From positions 161,600 through 225,599 of the forward strand of contig NZ_QUJB01000003.1 of NCBI RefSeq assembly GCF_003480435.1: a DNA stretch of 64,000 nucleotides, written 5' to 3'. The translations under genes and the position numbers were made by a program. Numbering within the stretch: position 1 is the first letter of the stretch; every line of letters begins with the position of its first letter. Origin of the DNA: Clostridium sp. AM30-24. Lineage in GTDB: Bacteria > Bacillota > Clostridia > Lachnospirales > Lachnospiraceae. The notes under the pieces were generated by a model. It was not told the origin of the DNA. It saw only the letters and a program-made list of their open reading frames with translations, and searched no databases. Below are positions 33,182 to 42,278 of the stretch, one piece after another.

Positions 33182-35401
33182 ATGAAAAACAGAACGGTTG
33201 AAATCCTCGCACCGGCCGGTTCCTATGAGAGCATGGTGGCTGCAGTGAACGCGGGAGCGGACGCGGTCTATATCGGTGGAAGCCGGTTTGGTGCCCGTGC
33301 CTACGCGAACAACCTGGATGAGGAGACGATGGTGAAGGCCATTGACTTCATGCATCTTCACGGATGCAGGATCTATATGACAGTCAACACTCTTGTGAAG
33401 GAAAAAGAGATGTGGGATCTGTATTCTTATCTGAAACCGTACTACGAGGCGGGACTGGATGCCGTTTTAGTCCAGGATATGGGAGCTCTCACCTACATCC
33501 GGAAACACTTCCCGGACCTTCCGATCCATATCAGTACTCAGATGACGGTGACGGGAAAGTACAGTGCGAAAGATCTGAAAGCCCTTGGTGCCGTCCGCGT
33601 TGTTCCTGCACGGGAGCTTTCTTTAAAGGAGATCCGGGAGATCTACGATGACACGGGACTTGAGGTGGAGACCTTTGTCCACGGTGCTCTCTGTTACTGT
33701 TATTCCGGTCAGTGCCTGTTTTCCAGCCTGATCGGCGGCCGGAGCGGAAACCGTGGGCGGTGTGCGCAGACTTGCCGCCTGCCTTTCGACGCGGAGCAGA
33801 ACGGAACGTATGTCAATAAAAAGAATGAAAAATATATCTTAAGCCTGAAAGACCTGTGTACTCTGGACCTGATCCCGGATATTCTGGAAGCGGGAGTCTG
33901 TTCCTTAAAAATTGAGGGGCGGATGAAGAGTCCGCGCTACACGGCCGGCGTTGTGAGCATTTACCGGAAATATGTGGATCTCTATTTGAAAGAGGGACGT
34001 GCCGGATACCATGTGGAGAAGGCTGACAGGGATGCGCTGCTTGCCCTCTTTGACCGCGGCGGGCAGTCTCAGGGGTATTACAGAACCCACAATGGGCGTG
34101 ACATGGTGGTATTAAAGGAGAAGCCGGAGTACCGCGACGTGGATCAGGAGCTTTTTGATTATCTGGACCGCACCTATGTGAATGCGGAAAAGAAGATTCC
34201 TGTGACGGGAAGCGCATACATTGCAGTTGGAAAGCCGGGATATTTTTCCGTGTCGGATGAGGCCGGAAACACCGCGTGGGTGGAATCGCAGCCTGCGGAG
34301 GAAGCAAAAAACGCCCCAATGGACGCGGAGCGCGTTAAAAAGCAGCTTTCAAAGACCGGAGATTCCATGTTCATCTTCTCAGATCTCGCTGTGGAGTGTG
34401 AGGGGAATGTGTTTATGCCGGTGCAGGTATTAAATAAGATGCGCCGTGAGGTTCTGAAAAAGCTTCAGGATGAGATTCTGTCCGGCTGCCGGAGAAACAG
34501 TTCTGTTCCGCCGGTGATGGCGGAGGAGAAAATACCTGAAAAGCCGGACCCGGAAAAGAAGCCGGAATTTACAGCCTTTGTCCAGACGAAGAAGCAGTTT
34601 GAGGTGGTTCTCGGTAAATTTAAAATGTACCGGAAGCTGTCTGCTGGGGAATACGGAATTTATCTCGCATCAGAGAGCTTTGATGCCGCAGAGTGGAAGA
34701 AACTTGCGGAACGCTGTCATGAGGCAGGGGTCAGATGCTATCTTATGATGCCAAGAATCTTCCGGAAAGAAGCGGAGCAGTATTTCAGAAAGCAGATGGA
34801 ACAATTAAAGACTGCCGGGTTCGACGCTTTGGGAATCGGCTCCATGGAAGAACCGGGATTTCTCCGAGAAGCCGGAATCGAACTTCCACTGTATTTTGAC
34901 CATGGAATGTATTCCTGGAACCATCTTGCCGGTGCGGCGATGGAACAGTACGGGGCGGACCGGCTGACGATTCCTGTAGAGTTAAACGAGCGTGAGATCC
35001 GGGAATCCGGTGTCCGGGGAGAGATGATCGTATACGGGTATCTTCCGATGATGATCTCTGCCCAGTGTATCAGAAAAACCACGCTGGGATGTTCTGGAAA
35101 GCCGGAAGTCATGTGGTTAAAAGACCGCAAGGAGATGCGTTTTCCTGTGGTGAATCAGTGCCGCTTCTGTTATAATACGATTTACAATTCTGCGCCGCTT
35201 TCCCTTTTAGGACTTTCAGGACAGGTTGCAGGACTAAAACCGGTTGCGATCCGCCTGAATTTTACGGCGGAGGAACCGGATGCAGTGGGTGAGATCCTGG
35301 ACGCATTTTTTGAAGAATACGAAATGGGCGAAAAAGCGGCGGAACCGGCTGTCTTAAAGAATCAATTTACGCGCGGACATTTTAAGCGCGGAGTGGAGTA
35401 G
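33182..35401 (+). CDS. U32 family peptidase / RlhA-like protein
   Basis: A 739-residue protein. The N-terminal U32 domain (about 1-330) has ILAPAGSYESMVAAVNAGADAVYIGG and the family signature ETFVHGALCYCYSGQCLFSSLIGGRSGNRGRCAQTCR with its metal/Fe-S cysteines. A DUF3656-like middle part and a second, weaker U32-like C-terminal region with CRFCYNTIYN follow. U32 enzymes act in tRNA or 23S rRNA hydroxylation (TrhP, RlhA) more often than as proteases. The large two-part size suits the RlhA side. AAAGGAGG precedes its ATG, 15 bp after zapA. Confidence 0.88.
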   Translation: MKNRTVEILAPAGSYESMVAAVNAGADAVYIGGSRFGARAYANNLDEETMVKAIDFMHLHGCRIYMTVNTLVKEKEMWDLYSYLKPYYEAGLDAVLVQDMGALTYIRKHFPDLPIHISTQMTVTGKYSAKDLKALGAVRVVPARELSLKEIREIYDDTGLEVETFVHGALCYCYSGQCLFSSLIGGRSGNRGRCAQTCRLPFDAEQNGTYVNKKNEKYILSLKDLCTLDLIPDILEAGVCSLKIEGRMKSPRYTAGVVSIYRKYVDLYLKEGRAGYHVEKADRDALLALFDRGGQSQGYYRTHNGRDMVVLKEKPEYRDVDQELFDYLDRTYVNAEKKIPVTGSAYIAVGKPGYFSVSDEAGNTAWVESQPAEEAKNAPMDAERVKKQLSKTGDSMFIFSDLAVECEGNVFMPVQVLNKMRREVLKKLQDEILSGCRRNSSVPPVMAEEKIPEKPDPEKKPEFTAFVQTKKQFEVVLGKFKMYRKLSAGEYGIYLASESFDAAEWKKLAERCHEAGVRCYLMMPRIFRKEAEQYFRKQMEQLKTAGFDALGIGSMEEPGFLREAGIELPLYFDHGMYSWNHLAGAAMEQYGADRLTIPVELNEREIRESGVRGEMIVYGYLPMMISAQCIRKTTLGCSGKPEVMWLKDRKEMRFPVVNQCRFCYNTIYNSAPLSLLGLSGQVAGLKPVAIRLNFTAEEPDAVGEILDAFFEEYEMGEKAAEPAVLKNQFTRGHFKRGVE

Positions 35402-35411
35402 GTGATAATTC

Positions 35412-36743
35412 TTGACTAATCTGATCATACAGATATCCAGATACTTGATGATCCTTCTGATCGCTATGGATACCTATTACAATTTCCGTTTCTTTTCTAT
35501 GCGGGATGAGGCGGGAAGAAACCGTGTCTGCGGACGCCAGTTGGTGTGTCTGTTCATGCTGCACTTTCTGGCAAATATCCTGATCTGGCTGAACACGGAA
35601 TCCGTGATGATGCTGGCTTTTTACGGTGCGCAGGTGATTTTTTTCCTGCTGTATGTCTACCTCACGAGGCTGTTTTACCGGAACAGTTCCAGACTCCTCG
35701 TCAATAATATTTGCACGCTTTTAGCGACAAGCTTTATTATCCTTACAAGACTGAATCCTGACCGGGCTATGCGCCAGTTTGTGATCGTGGCGGCAGCAGC
35801 GGTGGTGACGTGGATCATACCGTTTATCATTAACAGGGTATGGCAGCTGGTAACATTTCCATGGGTCTACGGGATTCTCGGGCTGGTACTTCTGGCAGTG
35901 GTCTGCGTGATCGGCAATACTTCCTACGGTGCCCAGCTTTCCCTGACCTTCGGCGGATTTACGGTTCAGCCGTCTGAGTTTGTGAAAATCAGCTTCGTGT
36001 TTTTTGTGGCAGCTATGTTTTACCAGTCCACAGACAGGGATACAATCATAAAGACCACGGTTGTAGCGGCATTACATGTCTTTGTGCTGGTGCTCTCAAA
36101 GGATCTTGGAAGCGCGCTGATCTTTTTCGTTGCCTACATGACGATGCTTTTTGTAGCCACATCCAGTTATCTCTGGTTTGGCGCGGGCATTGCGGGGGGA
36201 TCGCTGGCAGCGGTTGCGGCCTATTATCTTTTCCCGCATGTGAGAAGGCGTGTGGAGGCCTGGGCTGATCCGTGGTCAGATATTGCCAACAAGGGCTATC
36301 AGGTGGCTCAGGCGCTGTTTGCCATTGGAACGGGCGGATGGTTCGGAATGGGACTCTATCGGGGAATGCCGGAAAAGATCCCGGTGGTGGACAAGGATTT
36401 CGTATTTGCGGCGATCTCCGAGGAGATGGGTGCGCTCTATGCTCTCTGCGTTTTGTTTCTGTGCCTCGGATGCTATCTGCAGTTTATGCTGATTGCAATG
36501 AAGATGCAGGCGATGTTCTATAAACTGATCGCGTTTGGGCTTGGAAGCGTTTATATCACGCAGGTATTTCTGACCATCGGCGGTGTGACAAAATTTATCC
36601 CGTCCACCGGTGTGACCCTGCCGCTTGTGAGCTACGGCGGAAGCTCCATCGTATCGACCTTTATCGTATTTCAGGTCATTCAGGGACTCTATGTCTTAAA
36701 ACGCGGGGAAGAAGAGGAGGCGGATTCCAGTGAAGAAGAGTAA
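35412..36743 (+). CDS. FtsW/RodA/SpoVE family peptidoglycan glycosyltransferase
   Basis: SEDS-family lipid-II polymerase of 443 residues with about ten hydrophobic segments. Conserved family blocks are present: QPSEFVKISFVFF, KDLGSALIFF, the GYQVAQALFAIGTGGWFGMGL loop and the TGVTLPLVSYGGSSI signature. It starts at TTG 35412, seven bases after AGGTGA, and ends overlapping the class B PBP by 14 bp. This makes the two a SEDS-bPBP pair, so they probably build one synthase. RodA (elongation) and FtsW (division) cannot be separated here; the nearby zapA does not decide. Confidence 0.93.
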   Translation: MTNLIIQISRYLMILLIAMDTYYNFRFFSMRDEAGRNRVCGRQLVCLFMLHFLANILIWLNTESVMMLAFYGAQVIFFLLYVYLTRLFYRNSSRLLVNNICTLLATSFIILTRLNPDRAMRQFVIVAAAAVVTWIIPFIINRVWQLVTFPWVYGILGLVLLAVVCVIGNTSYGAQLSLTFGGFTVQPSEFVKISFVFFVAAMFYQSTDRDTIIKTTVVAALHVFVLVLSKDLGSALIFFVAYMTMLFVATSSYLWFGAGIAGGSLAAVAAYYLFPHVRRRVEAWADPWSDIANKGYQVAQALFAIGTGGWFGMGLYRGMPEKIPVVDKDFVFAAISEEMGALYALCVLFLCLGCYLQFMLIAMKMQAMFYKLIAFGLGSVYITQVFLTIGGVTKFIPSTGVTLPLVSYGGSSIVSTFIVFQVIQGLYVLKRGEEEEADSSEEE

Positions 36744-38160
36744 ACCGAATCCGAAGGCAAACCGGAATATCCTCTGGTTTGTGTATGCGGCAGTATTTCT
36801 GTTTCTTGCCATGGGAATCTATGTTGGATATTTCCTTGCTGTGAAGAGTGATGCGGTGATCGATAATCCATACAATGCCAGAGTGAATATTTTTGAGGAA
36901 CGGGTCACACGTGGGAAGATCCTTGCAGATGATGGGACAGTACTTGCAAGGACGGTCACAGCGACGGATTCCAATGGTACAGAGACACGGGAATACCCTT
37001 ATGGCAGCCTGTTCGCCCATGCGGTGGGCTACTCGACGGTGGGAAAGACGGGGATCGAGTCTCTTGCAAACTTTGAACTTTTAAGGTCCCATACAAACCT
37101 CATCGAGCAGACCGCTGATGAGATCATGGGCAGGAAGAGTGTCGGTGACAATGTGGTGACGACCCTGAATGTGAACTTACAGCAGATCGCGTCGGATGCC
37201 CTCGGAAAGCACCGTGGAGCGGTCATTGCCATTGAACCGGATACCGGAAAGATCCTCTGTATGGTTTCAAAGCCGTCCTTTGATCCCAATACGGTGGCGG
37301 CAAACTGGAATGACCTCGTAAACGGGGACAGCACGGAGGCAAGAATGTTGAACCGTGCGACTCAGGGACTTTACCCTCCGGGATCGACCTTTAAGATCGT
37401 TACGGCATTGGAGTACATGAGGGAACATCCGGGAGCGTACAACGATTATCATTTTGACTGCAGTGGAATCTTCACATTTGAGAACAACAAGATCCAGTGC
37501 TATCACAAGATCGCTCACGGATCTCAGGATTTTACTCAGGCATTCGCGAATTCCTGCAATGGGGCGTTCGCAAACCTCGGTACGGAGCTTGACCGGACGA
37601 GCTACAGGAATCTTGCAGAGCAGTTATTATTTAACAGAAGCCTGCCTCTTGATATTCCGTATAGCAGAAGCACGTTCCCAATGCAGCCGGACGCTGAGGC
37701 GTGGGAAATCTTACAGACGAGCATTGGTCAGGGGCAGACCCTGATGTCTCCGATGCACAATCTCCTGATCACTGCAGCGATCGCAAACGGCGGAATCTTA
37801 ATGAAACCGTATCTGATGGATCATGTGGAAAACTCAGGCGGGGATGTGATCCGAAAATTTTCGCCGTCTGCAGTGGGAGAGCTGATGGTCCCCAACGAGG
37901 CGGACGCTTTAAAAAATCTGATGGTACAGGTAGTCAATGTAGGTACGGGATCTGCCCTGAAGCGGGATTCCTATCAGGTAGCGGGAAAGACGGGATCCGC
38001 GGAATTTGACAAAGGGAAAGAGACCCACGCCTGGTTCGTCGGTTTTGCACCGGCGGATGATCCGAAGATCGCGATATGTGTCATCGTTGAGGAAGGCGGC
38101 TCCGGCGGACGTACGGCGGCACCGATCGCGGCAAAAATGTTTGACGCGTGGCTGCAGTAA
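36730..38160 (+). CDS. Class B penicillin-binding protein (transpeptidase)
   Basis: Membrane-anchored transpeptidase of 476 residues. It has one N-terminal TM (about 14-37), a dimerisation domain, and the three catalytic motifs: STFK (Ser219, Lys222), SCN (275-277) and KTG (420-422). The small N-terminal part resembles actinobacterial PbpA and the short class B PBPs of clostridia. It starts at GTG inside the end of the SEDS gene, so the two are translationally coupled. It cross-links strands made by its partner. Confidence 0.95.
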   Translation: MKKSKPNPKANRNILWFVYAAVFLFLAMGIYVGYFLAVKSDAVIDNPYNARVNIFEERVTRGKILADDGTVLARTVTATDSNGTETREYPYGSLFAHAVGYSTVGKTGIESLANFELLRSHTNLIEQTADEIMGRKSVGDNVVTTLNVNLQQIASDALGKHRGAVIAIEPDTGKILCMVSKPSFDPNTVAANWNDLVNGDSTEARMLNRATQGLYPPGSTFKIVTALEYMREHPGAYNDYHFDCSGIFTFENNKIQCYHKIAHGSQDFTQAFANSCNGAFANLGTELDRTSYRNLAEQLLFNRSLPLDIPYSRSTFPMQPDAEAWEILQTSIGQGQTLMSPMHNLLITAAIANGGILMKPYLMDHVENSGGDVIRKFSPSAVGELMVPNEADALKNLMVQVVNVGTGSALKRDSYQVAGKTGSAEFDKGKETHAWFVGFAPADDPKIAICVIVEEGGSGGRTAAPIAAKMFDAWLQ

Positions 38161-38210
38161 AAAGGAAAGATACCCGGAAGCTTTTGGGCACAGCCAAAGG
38201 AGACGGGAAA

Positions 38211-38273
38211 ATGCAGGATGCGGAAATAATGGCGATCGAGAAAAGAAATATGTATCGAATAAAAGAAAAATGA
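38211..38273 (+). CDS. Putative 20-residue small protein
   Basis: A 20-codon ORF begins at ATG 38211, eight bases after a full AAAGGAG (38196-38202). It encodes MQDAEIMAIEKRN followed by MYRIKEK, a charged amphipathic peptide, and ends at TGA 38271. It begins 50 bp after the PBP gene. The stop codon lies in the loop of an A/T hairpin (38261-38284). Ideal ribosome site, position and length suggest a translated small ORF, but with no homology evidence it could be chance. Confidence 0.4.
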   Translation: MQDAEIMAIEKRNMYRIKEK

Positions 38274-38284
38274 TATTTTCTTTT
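38261..38284 (+). terminator. A/U-rich 9-bp hairpin after the PBP operon
   Basis: AAAAGAAAA (38261-38269) pairs perfectly with TTTTCTTTT (38276-38284). It is all A-U but for one pair, so it is a weak terminator at best. Confidence 0.35.
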
Positions 38285-38384
38285 ATCCCGGGTAGTGTTA
38301 AAATGATAACGAAGACAGGATCCGGGAAAAGGGATCTGAAAAATAACCGTATCTCAGAACGGCAAAAGTTGGGGGAGGTTCATC

Positions 38385-39401
38385 ATGAGAATTTTAGTAA
38401 CCGGCGGTGCAGGATATATCGGAAGCCATACATGTCTGGCACTCTTAGAGCAGGGACATGAGGTCGTTGTTTTTGATAATCTTTACAACGCATCTGAAGA
38501 AGCATTAAACCGTGTAAAAAAGCTCACGGGAAAGGATCTGACATTTTATAAGGCAGATATGCTGGACCGTGACGCGATGGAAAAGATTTTTGATACAGAA
38601 AAGATCGATGCAGTGATCCACTTTGCAGGATTAAAGGCTGTAGGTGAGTCTGTTGCAAAACCGTGGGAGTATTACCATAACAATATCACAGGTACTCTGA
38701 TCCTTCTTGATGTGATGAGAAAACATGGCGTGAAGAAGATCATCTTCAGCTCCTCCGCTACCGTTTACGGAGATCCGGCTTTCGTTCCGATCACAGAGGA
38801 GTGCCCGAAAGGACAGTGCACAAACCCATACGGACAGACAAAGAGTATGCTGGAACAGATCCTTACAGATATGCAGAAGGCAGATCCGGAGTGGAATGTG
38901 ATCCTGCTCCGCTACTTTAATCCGGTCGGAGCACATGAGAGCGGTCTCATCGGAGAAGATCCGGAGGGAATCCCGAACAATCTGACACCGTATATCACGC
39001 AGGTTGCCATCGGAAAATTAAAAGAAGTAGGCGTATTCGGAAACGATTACGATACACCGGATGGAACGGGTGTCCGCGACTATATCCATGTAATGGATCT
39101 TGCGGAAGGCCATGTAAAGGCATTAAAGAAATTTGAGGATAAGCCAGCGGTTTATATCTATAATCTCGGAACAGGTCACGGATACAGCGTTCTTGACGTG
39201 ATCCACGCTTTTTCCAAGGCGGTTGGAAAAGAGATCCCGTATGTGATCAAACCGCGCCGTGCAGGCGATATCGCGACATGCTATTCTGATGCTACAAAGG
39301 CAAAGGTGGAGCTTGGCTGGGAGGCAAAGAGAAACCTCGACGATATGTGTCGTGACGCATGGAACTGGCAGTCCAAGAATCCGAATGGTTATCGTTCATA
39401 A
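38385..39401 (+). CDS. galE: UDP-glucose 4-epimerase
   Basis: Cytoplasmic epimerase of 338 residues interconverting UDP-glucose and UDP-galactose with bound NAD+. The Rossmann motif GGAGYIGSHT opens the protein, the catalytic Ser region is SSSATVYG, and Tyr-x-x-x-Lys is NPYGQTK. The C-terminal GTGHGYSVLDV and RAGDIATCYSD segments are classical GalE. GGGGGAGG precedes the ATG. It stands alone and is closed by a strong terminator. Confidence 0.97.
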   Translation: MRILVTGGAGYIGSHTCLALLEQGHEVVVFDNLYNASEEALNRVKKLTGKDLTFYKADMLDRDAMEKIFDTEKIDAVIHFAGLKAVGESVAKPWEYYHNNITGTLILLDVMRKHGVKKIIFSSSATVYGDPAFVPITEECPKGQCTNPYGQTKSMLEQILTDMQKADPEWNVILLRYFNPVGAHESGLIGEDPEGIPNNLTPYITQVAIGKLKEVGVFGNDYDTPDGTGVRDYIHVMDLAEGHVKALKKFEDKPAVYIYNLGTGHGYSVLDVIHAFSKAVGKEIPYVIKPRRAGDIATCYSDATKAKVELGWEAKRNLDDMCRDAWNWQSKNPNGYRS

Positions 39402-39434
39402 AAAATGAATGACTGAACTTTGGTCATAGACAGG

Positions 39435-39469
39435 AAACTCCGGCGGATGTATGGTCTGCCGGAGTTTTT
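39435..39469 (+). terminator. galE terminator
   Basis: AAACTCCGGC (39435-39444) pairs perfectly with GCCGGAGTTT (39458-39467), then TT. Confidence 0.85.
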
Positions 39470-39508
39470 CTATTTCGGCGTAAGATGTGGACCGCAGTGA
39501 AAACGTGG

Positions 39509-39537
39509 TTGCAAACACGGGTAAAAAGAAGTATACT
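39509..39537 (+). promoter_or_regulatory. Promoter of the NUDIX gene
   Basis: TTGCAA (39509-39514), 17-base spacer, TATACT (39532-39537). A tetraloop hairpin (TCTGCC-TTCG-GGCAGA) lies in the leader between promoter and gene. Confidence 0.7.
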
Positions 39538-39612
39538 AAACTCAGTAAAAAACACACCTGCGGAATCTGCCTTCGGGCAGAATCCCTTGAATGCCTGTCA
39601 GGAGGAATTGCA

Positions 39613-40065
39613 ATGATAGAAGCAACGAGCTGCGGCGGTGTGGTTATATTTCGCGGCAAGATCCTGGTTCTCTATAAGAACTACAGAAACAAGTACGAAG
39701 GCTGGGTCTTACCGAAAGGAACTGTGGAAGCAGGAGAAGAGTTTAAAGAAACGGCTCTCAGAGAGGTGAAGGAGGAGACCGGGGTTCAGGCCCAGATCAT
39801 TAAGTACATCGGAAAGAGCCAGTATTCATTTAACACGCCTCAGGATACGGTGGAAAAGGAAGTCCACTGGTATTTAATGATGGCGGACAGTTATTACAGT
39901 AAACCACAGCGCGAAGAATACTTCGTAGATTCCGGATATTACAAATATTATGAGGCGTATCACCTTTTGAAGTTCTCAAATGAGAAGCAGATTCTGGAAA
40001 AAGCCTACCAAGAATATCTGGATCTGAAACGGTGCAATCTCTGGGGCAGCAAGAAATATTTCTAA
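39613..40065 (+). CDS. NUDIX hydrolase
   Basis: A 150-residue NUDIX protein. The box is complete: GTVEAGEEFKETALREVKEETG at about residues 36-57, with the catalytic REVKEE core. The short length and start (IEATSCGGVVIFRGK...) resemble diadenosine-polyphosphate or mRNA-cap type NUDIX enzymes, but substrate cannot be read. I start it at ATG 39613 after AGGAGG; a longer frame from 39487 would cross the promoter. It is followed by its own terminator. Confidence 0.9.
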   Translation: MIEATSCGGVVIFRGKILVLYKNYRNKYEGWVLPKGTVEAGEEFKETALREVKEETGVQAQIIKYIGKSQYSFNTPQDTVEKEVHWYLMMADSYYSKPQREEYFVDSGYYKYYEAYHLLKFSNEKQILEKAYQEYLDLKRCNLWGSKKYF

Positions 40066-40081
40066 GCCCCTGAACAGAACG

Positions 40082-40106
40082 AAAACCCTTGGAGACAGGG
40101 GTTTTT
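40082..40106 (+). terminator. Terminator of the NUDIX gene
   Basis: AAAACCCTTG (40082-40091) pairs with CAGGGGTTTT (40096-40105), one G-U, tight GAGA loop, then T. Confidence 0.8.
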
Positions 40107-40152
40107 GCTGTATATGGAAACAGAGGCTGCTGATGAGATAAGGAGTAAGACT

Positions 40153-40959
40153 ATGAAAATCATTGACGCACATCTTCATTTCGTGCCGGAGAATTCCTAT
40201 TTTCAGGAGATCGCGGTGCGGGCAGAGCACAAAAACACAGAGGAAGATTTAAGGGCGGTCTATAAGAAATATAACATTGAGGGCGGAGTTGTCATGGGAA
40301 ACCGGGGCGTGGACCCTGAGAATCATTCCTATCCGGAATTCCTGAAATACTGCGTGGGAATCGACCGGGATTTCCTCGTGAGCACTGATAAAAAGAAGAG
40401 TCTGGATCAGGTGGAAAAAAATTTAAAAAAGGGCACCTGCGTCGGAATCAAGCTGTACCCGGGATACAATAAGGCGTACGTGACAGATGGGGTGTATGAG
40501 CCGGTCTATGATCTGGCAAAGGTGTATAAGAAGCCTGTGGCGATCCATATGGGGCAGACTGCCGGTTCCCACGCCTATTTAAAATACAGCCACCCGCTGA
40601 CTCTTGATGAGGCAGCGGTCCGCCATCCGGATGTAACTTTTGTGATGTGCCATTTTGGAAATCCGTGGCTCATGGATGCGTCAGCCGTCGTGGAGAAGAA
40701 CGAGAACGTAATGACGGATCTCTCCGGCCTTCTGGAGGGAAAGATCAATTTTCCGAAGCTCTTAGAACAGCAGAGAGGATATTTTGAAGCTTTAAAAACC
40801 TGGATCTCCTACTGCAGCCAATATGAAAAGTTCATGTTCGGAACCGACTGGCCGTTAGCGAATTATGGAGATTACATTGAAGTTGTAAAATGGCTGATCC
40901 CGGAGGAAGAGTGGGAGAGGGTCTTTTATAAGAATGCAAAGAGAATCTACGGACTATAA
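40153..40959 (+). CDS. Amidohydrolase family (ACMSD-like TIM-barrel) protein
   Basis: A 268-residue metal-dependent hydrolase or decarboxylase of the amidohydrolase-2 group. The opening IDAHLHF gives the two metal His; later His in PVAIHMGQTAG and CHFGNPW, and the final Asp in MFGTDWPLANY complete the metal site. The substrate is unknown. I start it at ATG 40153 after AGGAG; 16 further codons upstream lack a ribosome site. It ends at a terminator shared with the convergent YihY gene. Confidence 0.85.
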   Translation: MKIIDAHLHFVPENSYFQEIAVRAEHKNTEEDLRAVYKKYNIEGGVVMGNRGVDPENHSYPEFLKYCVGIDRDFLVSTDKKKSLDQVEKNLKKGTCVGIKLYPGYNKAYVTDGVYEPVYDLAKVYKKPVAIHMGQTAGSHAYLKYSHPLTLDEAAVRHPDVTFVMCHFGNPWLMDASAVVEKNENVMTDLSGLLEGKINFPKLLEQQRGYFEALKTWISYCSQYEKFMFGTDWPLANYGDYIEVVKWLIPEEEWERVFYKNAKRIYGL

Positions 40960-40966
40960 GAGAAAT

Positions 40967-41017
40967 GGACTGCCTGAGTTCCACACCAGACGTGGGGGTT
41001 CAGGGCAGTCCGTTTTT
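40967..41017 (+). terminator. Terminator of the amidohydrolase gene, overlapping the YihY 3' end
   Basis: GGACTGCCTGA (40967-40977) pairs with TCAGGGCAGTCC (41000-41011) with a one-base bulge, followed by G and T6. The right arm overlaps the stop codon of the convergent yihY gene, so the two genes are packed tail to tail. Confidence 0.75.
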
Positions 41018-41830
41018 TCTATAAAACAGTAAAAACCAGTTGATCTCCGCTCCCACAAACAGGATACAGATCGAGGCATAAAGCCACAGCATAAAAAGGA
41101 TCACTGCAGTCAGGCTCCCGTATGTGACGGCGTATGAGCCGAAGTAGCGGAAATAAACGGAAAATGCCAGAGATGTGAGTGCCCATCCCGCAGCGGAGAA
41201 CATCGCTCCGGGAATCTGATCGCAAGGTGAAAGTTTCCGATGCGGGAGAGCTGTGTAGAGGGCAATGAAAAAAATCGTCAGCATGATAAACATCACGAGT
41301 CCACGGCAGAGGGAGAGCATCCCTGACAGGTATGACAGGGCAGGGATCCATTTTAACAGCATTTTCTGCAGAAAACTTCCGAACACAAGGAGCGCGAGGC
41401 TCGCTACGCACATAAGGGAAAATACCAGAGTGTAGACGCTGCAGAGGGCTCTGCGACGAATATAATTTCGTGGGGATGTAACGCCGAATACCCGGTTTAA
41501 CCCTTTCTCGATTCCGAGCATCCCTTTCGATGCAGACCAGACTGCAGCCACAGCAGTCACAGAGATCAGTGCTGCGGGGGAGTCAGAGTGCAGGGTGTCC
41601 AGAAGATAGAGGAAAAGTCCCCGGAACCGGTCCGGAATCGCCGGCAGCAGAAACCGCAGAAGATCCGCTTCATGGATCATGGGAGCGGTCTGGATCAGGG
41701 CAAGAAGCACCATGAAAAACGGAAACGCAGCCATGATGATGAAAAATGAAGCCTGCGCGGCATACACGGACATTTCGTCCATGGAATATTTTAAATAGAC
41801 CTGTCGTCCCAAAAGAAACAGACGAAACAT
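41000..41830 (-). CDS. YihY/BrkB family inner membrane protein
   Basis: Integral membrane protein of about 276 residues with six hydrophobic segments and the family's conserved N-terminal MSVYAAQASFFIIMAAFPFFMVLLALIQ region. A later WSASKGMLGIEKGLNRVFG block is also conserved. Once called ribonuclease BN, the family has no proven activity. I choose ATG 41830, which has a full GAGGAGG upstream; the longer frame to 41878 has AAAGGA only one base before its ATG and is less likely. Confidence 0.85.
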   Translation of the reverse strand: MFRLFLLGRQVYLKYSMDEMSVYAAQASFFIIMAAFPFFMVLLALIQTAPMIHEADLLRFLLPAIPDRFRGLFLYLLDTLHSDSPAALISVTAVAAVWSASKGMLGIEKGLNRVFGVTSPRNYIRRRALCSVYTLVFSLMCVASLALLVFGSFLQKMLLKWIPALSYLSGMLSLCRGLVMFIMLTIFFIALYTALPHRKLSPCDQIPGAMFSAAGWALTSLAFSVYFRYFGSYAVTYGSLTAVILFMLWLYASICILFVGAEINWFLLFYRKNGLP

Positions 41831-41954
41831 AAAATTTTTGACCTCCTCACGATCACTCAGGAAATCCTGAGCGGTCATGTCCTTTCTTTTACATAAAGAC
41901 CTTTCGACCTCAACATCTTAACATGGAGAGCGAAAAATAACAAGAGCAGTGATC

Positions 41955-42060
41955 CTGAACTGAAAATTCCGTACAATACAGTGGTGGTACTGGATTTTGC
42001 CGATTTGGAATGCGAAGCATCAGCAAAATCAGTTACTGTTTGCACGGCGTGAACAGTTAC
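41955..42060 (+). repeat. Structured intergenic repeat, copy 1
   Basis: Bases 41955-42030 align without gaps to 50545-50620 with 65 of 76 identical. The core hairpin is GATTTTGCCGAT (41993-42004) with ATCAGCAAAATC (42019-42030), one mismatch. A second hairpin GTTACTGTT/AACAGTTAC (42032-42040 with 42052-42060) follows. It lies in the roughly 400-bp gap between divergent yihY and the SSB-like gene; the rest of that gap is AT-rich with no feature I can name. Confidence 0.7.
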
Positions 42061-42278
42061 TATGGAATCACTGAGACTGGAGACCGTAATGTCATTTTCG
42101 AGAGAATCTGCGGTAAAAACAGAAGATCATGCCGGAATTCTGAAAAAGAGTACAGGTTTCGTCGACAAAAACCTAAAAAAACCGGACACAAAATCGTTCT
42201 AAATTCCGTTCTAATTACATACAGATATACGGTAAAAAGCCGTATAGCGGAAAAAACAATCAAAAAGGAGAAAATACA

